Below are positions 23,428 through 30,808 of a stretch of DNA of 30,808 bases, in pieces (within the stretch, counting starts at the first letter, position 1; the number at the start of each line of letters is the position of its first letter). The stretch is from Citromicrobium sp. (GTDB taxonomy: Bacteria; Pseudomonadota; Alphaproteobacteria; Sphingomonadales; Sphingomonadaceae), in contig QFNA01000047.1 of assembly GCA_003248395.1 (NCBI GenBank), forward strand, positions 1-30,808, in the 5' to 3' direction. Under the pieces are notes generated by a model. That model made no database searches and was not told where the DNA came from. It saw nothing but the letters and a program-made list of their open reading frames with translations. A program made the translations under genes and the position numbers.

Positions 23428-24384
23428 ATGGCCGATCCCTACTCCACCCTCGGAGTCGCACGCAACGCGACCGAAAAGGACATCAAGAGCGCCTATCGCA
23501 AGCTGGCGAAGGAACTACATCCCGACCGCAACAAGGACAATCCTGCTGCGGCCGAACGCTTTTCCGACGTAACCAAGGCCTACGATCTGCTGTCCGACAA
23601 GGACAAGCGCGCGCAATTCGATCGCGGCGAAATCGATGGCGAGGGGAATCCCGCCAATCCATTCGCCGGCATGGGCGGCGGCGGATTTCACGGTGGCGGC
23701 GCGGGAGGCCAGCGCGGCTTCCGCGCGGAAGATTTCCAAGGCTTCAATCAGGAAAATGTCGATCTCGGCGACATTTTCGAAGGGCTGTTCGGCGGTGGCG
23801 GGCGCGCCAGGCCCGGGCGCGGCGGCGGCGATCCTTTCTCCGGTCGGCGACAGGCACCGCCGCGCCGCGGGGCCGACATCACCTATCGCCTGCGCGTGTC
23901 TTTCGTCGATGCGGCGACGCTGAAAGAACAGCGGATCACGCTGTCGGACGGCAAGACGATCGATCTCAAGCTGCCGCAAGGTGTCGAGGACGGCACGCAG
24001 ATGCGGCTGAAGGGCAAGGGCGAGCAGGGCCCCGGCGGCGCAGGCGACGGGCTGGTGACAATCGCGATCGACCCGCACAAGATCTATACGCGTGACGACG
24101 ACGATGTGCGATTCGACCTGCCGATCACGCTCGACGAGGCGGTCGAGGGCGGCAAGGTCCGCGTGCCGACGGTCGATGGCCCCGTCATGATGACCATCAA
24201 GCCCGGCACCAGCGGCGGAACCGTGTTGCGGCTCAAGGGAAAGGGCTTCACCAGAAAGGCCGGCGGACGCGGTGATCAGCTCGTAACTCTGAAAATTCAG
24301 TTGCCATCCGATCTTTCCGAGCTTGCCAAGCGCCTCGAGGGATGGAAGGACGCGAGCGATCCACGGAGCAAGCTCGGGGTGTAA
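23428..24384 (+). CDS. DnaJ-class co-chaperone without zinc finger (CbpA-like)
   Basis: 318 residues. The J domain (about 3-67) carries HPD at 31-33 (KELHPDRNKDNPAAAERF) for DnaK stimulation. A Gly/Phe-rich linker follows (about 80-145). Two C-terminal substrate-binding beta domains start at RRGADITYRLRVSF, with LPQGVEDGTQMRLKGKGEQG and ITLDEAVEGGKVRVPTVDG. The CxxCxGxG zinc repeats of true DnaJ are absent, so it is a class B (CbpA-type) J protein. It begins a same-strand run with the UPF0761 gene, fabI and the epimerase. Confidence 0.94.
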   Translation: MADPYSTLGVARNATEKDIKSAYRKLAKELHPDRNKDNPAAAERFSDVTKAYDLLSDKDKRAQFDRGEIDGEGNPANPFAGMGGGGFHGGGAGGQRGFRAEDFQGFNQENVDLGDIFEGLFGGGGRARPGRGGGDPFSGRRQAPPRRGADITYRLRVSFVDAATLKEQRITLSDGKTIDLKLPQGVEDGTQMRLKGKGEQGPGGAGDGLVTIAIDPHKIYTRDDDDVRFDLPITLDEAVEGGKVRVPTVDGPVMMTIKPGTSGGTVLRLKGKGFTRKAGGRGDQLVTLKIQLPSDLSELAKRLEGWKDASDPRSKLGV

Positions 24385-24388
24385 CCCA

Positions 24389-25413
24389 TTGGCGGACAAC
24401 GCCCTACCAGAACCGGAATATCGTGAAATCCGCTCGCTCTCGCCGGAGGCGCGGCGACTGGAGGCCGCCACCTTGCGTGGACGCGTCGCCGATCGCGTCG
24501 GCCCTGGCACCAAGGCCTGGGAGGTGATGAAACGGACCGCCGTCGGCACGTTCAACGACGGGTTCATTCACGCTGGCAATCTTGCCTATCTTGCGATGTT
24601 CTCGATCTTTCCGTTCTTTATCCTCGGCGCTGCCCTGTTCTCGCTGATCGGTGAGGAAGGTGACCGCGCCGCCACGATCAATGCCGTGCTCGTTGCGCTC
24701 CCACCGGTCGTCGGCGACGTGATCGAACCGGTCGCCCGCGGCGTGATCGAGGCGCGCAGCGGCTGGCTCCTCTGGGCTGGTGCACTGGTCGCATTATGGA
24801 CCGTGGGCAGCCTGATCGAAACCATTCGCGACATTCTGCGCCGGTCCTACGGCACCAAGATGACGCATGCGTTCTGGAAATACCGGCTGTTTTCGTCCGG
24901 CGTGATCATCGGAGCTGTCTTTCTGCTGATGCTGTCGCTGCTCGCGCAAGTGATCATCGGCATGGCGCAACAGGTGATCGAGGCCTATTTCCCGCAACTG
25001 ATCGACTGGATCGATGCCTTGCGCCTGACCAGGATCGTTCCGGCGCTCGGCCTGTTCGGCTCGCTCTATCTGATTTTCTATTCGCTGACACCGTCCGAAT
25101 ACCGTTCGCGGCGCTATCCCAAATGGCCGGGCGTGCTGTTCACGACGATCTGGTGGATCGCGGTGACAACGCTGCTGCCGATGGTCCTGCGCAGTTTCTT
25201 CACCTACGACCTGACCTATGGCAGCCTCGCGGGTATCATGATCGCCCTGTTCTTTTTCTGGCTCGTCGGGCTGGGCGTCGTTATCGGTGCGGAACTGAAC
25301 GCGGCTCTGGCGGAAACGCCGGAAGAAGAAATGAACATGATCGGACAGAGCGACGACCGGCGCAGGGCCGCGCTGCTGAAAGAGATCGAAGAGCAAAGGC
25401 AGAAGGACACGGC

Positions 25414-25417
<4 letters not shown>
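24389..25417 (+). CDS. UPF0761/YihY-family inner-membrane protein
   Basis: About 342 residues from a TTG at 24389, just after the DnaJ-like stop. The start is uncertain because the first in-frame ATG beyond it (about 24527) would remove conserved sequence. Six transmembrane segments fit the YihY/RbnBN fold: FNDGFIHAGNLAYLAMFSIF, FLLMLSLLAQVIIGMAQQV, the conserved TYGSLAGIMIALFFFWL and VIGAELNAALAE. The tail is charged. The family was once called ribonuclease BN, which is not its function; the true role is unknown. Its stop overlaps the fabI start (ATGA). Confidence 0.88.
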
Positions 25418-26223
<806 letters not shown>

Positions 26224-26242
26224 GCCCGGAGCAGCGGCAGAC

Positions 26243-27244
26243 ATGACGCGAATCCTCGTCACCGGTGCGGCCGGCTTCATAGGCGCCGCCGTCGCACGCC
26301 GCCTGTGCGCCCGGGGTGACGACGTGCTCGGGATTGACAGTCTCAATGCCTATTATCCGGTTTCGCTGAAACGCGATCGCCTTGCCCATCTCGGCAAGGA
26401 AGCCGGCGAGCACTTCGCGTTCAGGCAGGTCGATTTCGCCGATTGGGATGCGCTGTCGGCCGCACTGGCAGGCGAGCATATCGACATGGCGGTCCATCTC
26501 GGCGCACAGCCAGGCGTGCGATATAGCCTCGAGAACCCGCGAGCCTACGTCACTGCGAACCTGATGGGTCATGTAAACCTGCTGGAAATCGCGCGCCACC
26601 GGCAATTGCAGCACATGGTCTATGCCAGTTCGTCCAGCGTCTATGGTGGCAATGAAAGCCTGCCTTTTGCCGTGGAAGATCGGGTCGATCATCCCGTCTC
26701 GCTCTACGCAGCGACCAAACGGGCGGACGAATTAATGAGCGAAACCTACGCCCATCTCTATCGCACGCCGCTGACCGGGCTGCGTTTCTTTACCGTTTAC
26801 GGGCCTTGGGGGCGGCCCGACATGGCTCCCTGGCTCTTCACCAGTGCGATTCTCGAAGGTCGACCGATCAAAGTCTTCAATCACGGCGAAATGTGGCGCG
26901 ATTTCACCTACATCGACGATATCGTGAGCGGTGTCATCGCCTGCCTCGACGCGCCACCTGTCGACGATGGCGCGGTCAAGGCGGGCGGAAGCGTCAAACC
27001 CCATGCGCTCTACAACATCGGCAACAACCGCAGCGAGAAGCTGACCCGCGTGATCGAACTGTTCGAGGAAGCTTGCGGCAAAAAGGCGCAGCTTGAGCTG
27101 CTGCCGATGCAGGCGGGCGATGTCGTATCGACTTATGCCGATATCGACGTGATCAAGCGCGATGTCGGCTACCAGCCGACGACCGCGATCGAACAGGGTA
27201 TTCCCGCCTTTGTCGATTGGTACAGGGAATACCACGGCATATAG
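26243..27244 (+). CDS. NAD-dependent epimerase, UDP-glucuronate 4-epimerase-like
   Basis: 333-residue extended short-chain dehydrogenase. The Rossmann motif ILVTGAAGFIGAAVARRL, a sugar-specific segment GIDSLNAYYPVSLKRDRLAHL, AAQPGVRYS-type HLGAQPGVRYSLENPRAY, the catalytic SSSVYG, Tyr155 and Lys159 (YAATK), and VYGPWGRPDMAPWLFTSAIL match UDP-glucuronate 4-epimerases, which make UDP-galacturonate for surface polysaccharides or LPS. The substrate is inferred from pattern only. It converges on wecC/wecB, which make another acidic sugar nucleotide. Confidence 0.9.
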   Translation: MTRILVTGAAGFIGAAVARRLCARGDDVLGIDSLNAYYPVSLKRDRLAHLGKEAGEHFAFRQVDFADWDALSAALAGEHIDMAVHLGAQPGVRYSLENPRAYVTANLMGHVNLLEIARHRQLQHMVYASSSSVYGGNESLPFAVEDRVDHPVSLYAATKRADELMSETYAHLYRTPLTGLRFFTVYGPWGRPDMAPWLFTSAILEGRPIKVFNHGEMWRDFTYIDDIVSGVIACLDAPPVDDGAVKAGGSVKPHALYNIGNNRSEKLTRVIELFEEACGKKAQLELLPMQAGDVVSTYADIDVIKRDVGYQPTTAIEQGIPAFVDWYREYHGI

Positions 27245-27281
27245 ATCGCCAGCGCGGTCAGATGCTCGGCACTGCGCGCAA

Positions 27282-28505
27282 TTACCGGCCAGTATGCAGT
27301 GTCAGGCCACGTCCGGCCAGATCCCACGCGTGTCGTAAACCGCGGCATTGGCGCGCTCTTCTGGCGGTATCACCTTGAAGACGTCGTGATCGACGAGCAC
27401 GACGATGATCCCGCATTGCTCGAGCGCGGTGTTCCACGACCTGTACTCGCTCGCCGTAGGCGCGGGCAAGACTGGCGGCGACGAATCGCGCGGGGGATTC
27501 GCGAAAGTCGTCGATGTTGGCTTTGAACGCGAGGCCGAGACAGGCGATCTTCGCTTCGGGAGTCGCCTCGATCATCGCCTTCGCGCGCTCGACCACGTGA
27601 TGCATCTTGCCGTCATTGGTGTCGCGCGCCTGCCGGATGATCTTCGCATCGTCGGGCGCACCGTGAACGATGAACCACGGATCGACCGCGATGCAATGGC
27701 CCCCGACCCCCGGACCGGGTTGGAGGATGTTGACCCGCGGATGGCGATTGGCGAGGCGGATCACCTCCCATACGTCGAGGCCCTGGCGGTCGGCGATCAT
27801 CGACAATTCGTTGGCAAAGGCGATGTTCACGTCGCGAAACGCATTTTCGACCAGCTTGGTCATTTCGGCGCTGCGTGCATCGGTCGTGACACACTCCCCC
27901 TTCACGAAGCGTTTATAGAACGCCAGTGCCTTGCGCGCGCAGCGGGGCGTAATTCCGCCGATCGAACGATCGTTATGCGTCAGTTCTTCCAGGATTCGGC
28001 CGGGCAACACCCGTTCGGGGCAATAGGCGATGCTGACATCGGGCTGACCCTCGCAATGCCCCGGCATGGCCAGATCGGGCCGCGCCGCCGCCATCGCGTC
28101 GCGCATGGCCTCTGTCGTGCCGACAGGCGACGTCGATTCGAGGATGACCGTATCGCCCTTTTTCAGAACCCCGGCGACTTTTTCGGCGGCGGCCATGACG
28201 AAACTCGTGTCCGGCGTGTGCTTGCCATCCTTGGCAAAGGGCGTTGGTACTGCGATCACGAAGACGTCGGCCGGGGCGATCTGTGTTGAAGCGCGCAGCA
28301 GGCCGCGCTGGACCACTGCCTGCACCAGCCCGTCTAGATCGACTTCCTCGATGTGGATCTCGCCGCGGTTGATCGTTTCGACCACCGCTTCCGAGACGTC
28401 GATCCCCACGACCGGGCAGCCCGCGCGCGCGATGATCGCAGCCGTGGGCAAGCCGATATAGCCAAGGCCGATGACGCAGACCTGAGGTTTCGTGTCGCCG
28501 CGCAT
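27282..28505 (-). pseudogene. wecC: UDP-N-acetyl-D-mannosamine dehydrogenase, C-terminus frameshifted by a small deletion
   Basis: NAD-dependent 4-electron oxidation of UDP-ManNAc to UDP-ManNAcA. Intact parts are the Rossmann motif GLGYIGLPTAA, STSPVGTT, YCPERVLPGR, KLVENAFRDVNIAFANE, the catalytic Cys in GPGVGGHCIAVDPWF, and GLAFKANIDDFRESPA. After GERVQVVE (about 27430) the frame changes and gives an Arg-rich tail to 27282. In a shifted frame the expected end is present (TALEQCGIIVVLVDHDVF to DTRGIWPDVA, ancestral stop 27302-27304), and about 20 residues between the two are gone. The UDP-binding C-terminal domain should be disrupted. The ATG at 28505 is preferred over an upstream TTG. It lies downstream of wecB. 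Confidence 0.85.
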
Positions 28506-28567
28506 AGTCCCGAGTTCCAATTCCGTCGTGCTGCCCTGCTGATCCGATAGTCCGCCAATCGGCGGAG

Positions 28568-29698
28568 CTATGTGCCTGCCTGTGCCAGAAGGTCGCAGAT
28601 TTGTCTGGCGGAATCGCCTTCCCCGAACGGATTATGCGACCGCGCCATGGCGGCATAGGCGGCATCGTCGTCGAGCAGGCGCATGGTTTCCGCCACGATG
28701 GTGTCGGCGTCGGTCCCGACCAGACGTGCCGTGCCCGCCTCGACCCCTTCGGGCCGTTCGGTCGTGTCGCGCATCACCAGGACCGGCTTGCCCAGCGCCG
28801 GCGCTTCTTCCTGTACGCCGCCACTATCGGTCAGCATCAGGTCGCTGATCGACAGAAGACGGGCGAAATGCGGATAGTCGAGAGGCTCGATCATTGCGAC
28901 ATTATCCAGTCCGGCCAGCTGTTCGTTCATCACGGCACGCACATTCGGATTGAGATGGACGGGGAAAATAACCGCAACGTCATCGCGCTCTGCAATGCGT
29001 TTAACGGCATTGGCGATGTTCATCATGCCCTCGCCGAAATTTTCACGGCGATGGCTGGTCATACCGATGATCCGTTTACCCCGAAAACGCTTTTCAAGTT
29101 CGGTCAGTCCCGATGCAAGCGCCGGTTGAACCTCGATACGGCGTGTGACCCAGTGGAGGGCGTCAATTACCGTATTGCCCGTCACATGCACGCTAGCGGG
29201 ATCGACATTTTCAGCAATCAGGGCGCGAGCGCTTGTTTCGGTCGGTGCGCAATGCAACTTCGCAAAACTGCCAACGACGCGCCGGTTCACCTCTTCGGGC
29301 CACGGTCGGTAGATGTCTCCGCTGCGCAATCCCGCTTCGACGTGGCAGACCGGTATCTGTCGGTAATAGGCCGCGAGCGCGCCCGCCATCACTGTCGTCG
29401 TGTCGCCCTGCACCACCACCCAATCGGGCTGTTCGCGATCGAGCACTGCGCCGATTCCCGTCAGAGCGCGCGCGGTCAATTGGTCAAGGCTTTGCCCCTC
29501 GGTCATCAGGTCGAGATCGTGATCGGGCTCGATCCCCGTTATCTCGAGAACCTGATCGAGCATCGCGCGATGCTGCGCCGAAACGCATACAACGCTGTCG
29601 AAACGTTCGTCCACCGTGAGCGCATGGACCAGCGGAAAGAGCTTGATGGCTTCGGGACGTGTGCCGAAGACGGTCAGGATTTTCTGTCGCGTGCTCAT
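28568..29698 (-). CDS. wecB: UDP-N-acetylglucosamine 2-epimerase (non-hydrolysing)
   Basis: 376 residues, the standard length. It interconverts UDP-GlcNAc and UDP-ManNAc, feeding WecC. Motifs are FGTRPEAIKLFPLVHAL, VVQGDTTTVMAGALAAYY, CHVEAGLRSGDIYRPWPEE, TSHRRENFGEGMMNI, PVHLNPNVR and LTDSGGVQEEAPALGKPVLV. The ATG at 29698 begins MSTRQKILTVFGTRPE. It is in line with wecC (62-nt gap), so the pair is probably one operon for N-acetylmannosaminuronate in a surface glycan. It appears intact, unlike wecC. Confidence 0.96.
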   Translation of the reverse strand: MSTRQKILTVFGTRPEAIKLFPLVHALTVDERFDSVVCVSAQHRAMLDQVLEITGIEPDHDLDLMTEGQSLDQLTARALTGIGAVLDREQPDWVVVQGDTTTVMAGALAAYYRQIPVCHVEAGLRSGDIYRPWPEEVNRRVVGSFAKLHCAPTETSARALIAENVDPASVHVTGNTVIDALHWVTRRIEVQPALASGLTELEKRFRGKRIIGMTSHRRENFGEGMMNIANAVKRIAERDDVAVIFPVHLNPNVRAVMNEQLAGLDNVAMIEPLDYPHFARLLSISDLMLTDSGGVQEEAPALGKPVLVMRDTTERPEGVEAGTARLVGTDADTIVAETMRLLDDDAAYAAMARSHNPFGEGDSARQICDLLAQAGT

Positions 29699-29763
29699 GC
29701 TCGCGGCTCTAGCGTCAAACGGTTAACGCGCGATAGACCTGCTAACCACGCGAATGCCAAAAA

Positions 29764-30372
29764 TTAGCGCGCCTCGGGATCGCCGGAGACGACCTCGGGT
29801 TCGGTCGGTGTCGGCGAGGGAAGCGCGTCATCCGTCGCATCGTCTTCTGCAGCACGTTCGCGCTCAAGCCGCTTCATATACTCGCGCTCGATCATTTCGA
29901 CTTCGGCTTGGGTGCGTTCGGCATCGGCATCGATCGTCGAAAGGCGTTCGGCGCGCTTGTCCGCGATGATCTGCGAGAAACGCACGCTGGAGGAATTCGC
30001 CTTGTCCGCATAGGCGTCGCGGATCAGCTTCTGCGTGCAGCCGATTACGCCACCCGCTCCAGCGGGCGAGCAGGACATCGTGCCCGAAGCGCCGACCATT
30101 TCGAGCTTCTCGACCCGTTCGGCCCAGCTCTGGTTGGCGGGATCGTCGGAAAACCGGAGCTCTTCGGGGATGCGGAAGCGCTCGCTTTCAGCCTTGCGGG
30201 CGCAGACGACGATCACATCTGGGGTACTGGCCGGGCAAGCATCGTCGCCATAGACCACAACCATGTTATAGCTGTCATCGTCGGCCTCGACAACTTCCTG
30301 CGCGGCGAGCGGGCTTGTCATGGCGGTAATGATTGTGCCGATTGCGGCAAGGCGGAAAAACGACCTGGTCAT
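29764..30372 (-). CDS. secreted hypothetical protein
   Basis: 202 residues from the ATG at 30372, which starts a clear signal peptide (MTRSFFRLAAIGTIITAM, cleavage near PLAAQE). Longer in-frame extensions upstream look like noise. The mature part has a conserved-looking block DVIVVCARKAESERFRIPEEL of a type common in sphingomonad secreted proteins, two further cysteines (TMSCSPAGAGGVIGC), and then a charged helical tail ending in a Pro/Glu-rich stretch. The likely location is the periplasm. I assign no function. It lies between coq7 and wecB on the same strand with gaps of 94 and 65 nt. Confidence 0.75.
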   Translation of the reverse strand: MTRSFFRLAAIGTIITAMTSPLAAQEVVEADDDSYNMVVVYGDDACPASTPDVIVVCARKAESERFRIPEELRFSDDPANQSWAERVEKLEMVGASGTMSCSPAGAGGVIGCTQKLIRDAYADKANSSSVRFSQIIADKRAERLSTIDADAERTQAEVEMIEREYMKRLERERAAEDDATDDALPSPTPTEPEVVSGDPEAR

Positions 30373-30466
30373 GATGAGCCTCGGAATGTGCGGATAAGCG
30401 GGTGTAAAATACGCTTGAACGCGGTGAACTGGTAATGAAGCGCGCGGAAGGACGTCGCGGTTCCCT

Positions 30467-30808
30467 CTAAACCCGCTGCGAAATTCGAATTGCGGCGCGG
30501 CAGCCGAGGCGGATGAGCCCCGACAGGACCGGATAGGCCGGCGCGCGTTCGGCCCCGGCGGCGAGCGCCGCGTCACGATGCTCGCGCTCATCCTCGCGGA
30601 ATTCCTCGATCATGGCTGCCAGTTCGGGGTCTTCGCCCGTCTCGGCCAATTGGTCGAGTTGCTTCGAGTAATGCTCGTCGATCTCGGTTTCGACCGCTGC
30701 AGTGCAAGCCATCGCGGCTTCCGGCCCGATCAGTGCAGTGACAGCACCAAGGGCAAATCCCGCCCGATCCCAAAACCCCGCCAACATCGTGGGTCGCACG
30801 CCCCGCCG
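30467..30808 (-). CDS. coq7: Coq7-type demethoxyubiquinone hydroxylase, 5' end missing
   Basis: The C-terminal part of a di-iron hydroxylase of ubiquinone synthesis (adds the last hydroxyl to demethoxyubiquinol). The frame is open to the right edge, and codons before the internal ATG at 30799 read VRPTMLAGFWDRAGFALG, which is family-typical, so this is a partial gene rather than a short one. The second half of the di-iron site is visible: MACTAAVETEIDEHY and the ExxH in REDEREHRDAAL. It ends with LIRLGCRAAIRISQRV, the usual C-terminus. The first iron-binding helices lie outside the window. Confidence 0.92.
   Translation of the reverse strand, partial: RRGVRPTMLAGFWDRAGFALGAVTALIGPEAAMACTAAVETEIDEHYSKQLDQLAETGEDPELAAMIEEFREDEREHRDAALAAGAERAPAYPVLSGLIRLGCRAAIRISQRV

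Noticed and set aside
28601..29767. 388-codon open frame on the plus strand opposite wecB
   Set aside because: Antisense shadow of wecB with no recognisable motif.

Overview
The window is high-GC, densely packed chromosomal DNA from an alphaproteobacterium, most likely a sphingomonad of the Erythrobacteraceae type. I infer this from the SciP (DUF1153) homologue, the DUF3035 lipoprotein behind lspA, the Coq7-type ubiquinone hydroxylase, several sphingomonad-style small secreted proteins, and promoter-like motifs resembling alphaproteobacterial EcfG, CtrA and LiuR sites. No rRNA, tRNA, CRISPR array, transposase or phage gene was found. This is core housekeeping sequence with a few accessory genes.

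Layout. 1-3452 (+): a translationally overlapping block of ileS (5' end outside the window), lspA and a DUF3035 lipoprotein. 3453-3736: GC-rich intergenic DNA with nested inverted repeats. 3737-5062 (-): CNNM/CorC-type membrane protein. 5233-5937 (+): OmpA-like glycine-zipper lipoprotein. 6028-6813 (-): inositol-monophosphatase-family phosphatase. 6941-10206 (+): sucC, a small monooxygenase-fold protein, etfB and etfA, linking the TCA cycle to flavoprotein electron transfer. 10281-12239 (+): two tandem paralogous secreted proteins of unknown function. 12259-18105 (-): an RND efflux operon (adaptor, permease, then a frameshifted DUF445 gene). 18237-19286 (-): a GlsB/YeaQ stress membrane protein and the cell-cycle regulator gene sciP, preceded by a small unannotated-looking gene in the same operon. 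19332-20498 (+): mnmA. 20525-23346: a small Cys-containing membrane protein, a broken serine hydrolase, phzF-like and pdxH. 23428-27244 (+): DnaJ-like chaperone, UPF0761 membrane protein, fabI and a UDP-glucuronate 4-epimerase-like gene. 27282-29698 (-): wecC (damaged) and wecB, for UDP-ManNAcA synthesis. 29764-30808 (-): a secreted hypothetical protein and the 3' part of coq7.

The points most worth a second look are these. (1) ileS carries an in-frame palindromic repeat of about 111 nt that adds 37 residues to an essential enzyme. (2) Each of the two tandem secreted paralogs starts directly behind a terminator-like hairpin whose 3' arm holds its ribosome-binding sequence. (3) A 112-codon gene of unknown function sits immediately upstream of sciP and has a CtrA-like box inside it. 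(4) The RND permease has an extra hydrophobic insertion of about 110 residues. (5) Three genes (DUF445, serine hydrolase, wecC) are interrupted by frameshifts or small internal deletions, which suggests either local gene decay or a sequence-quality problem.
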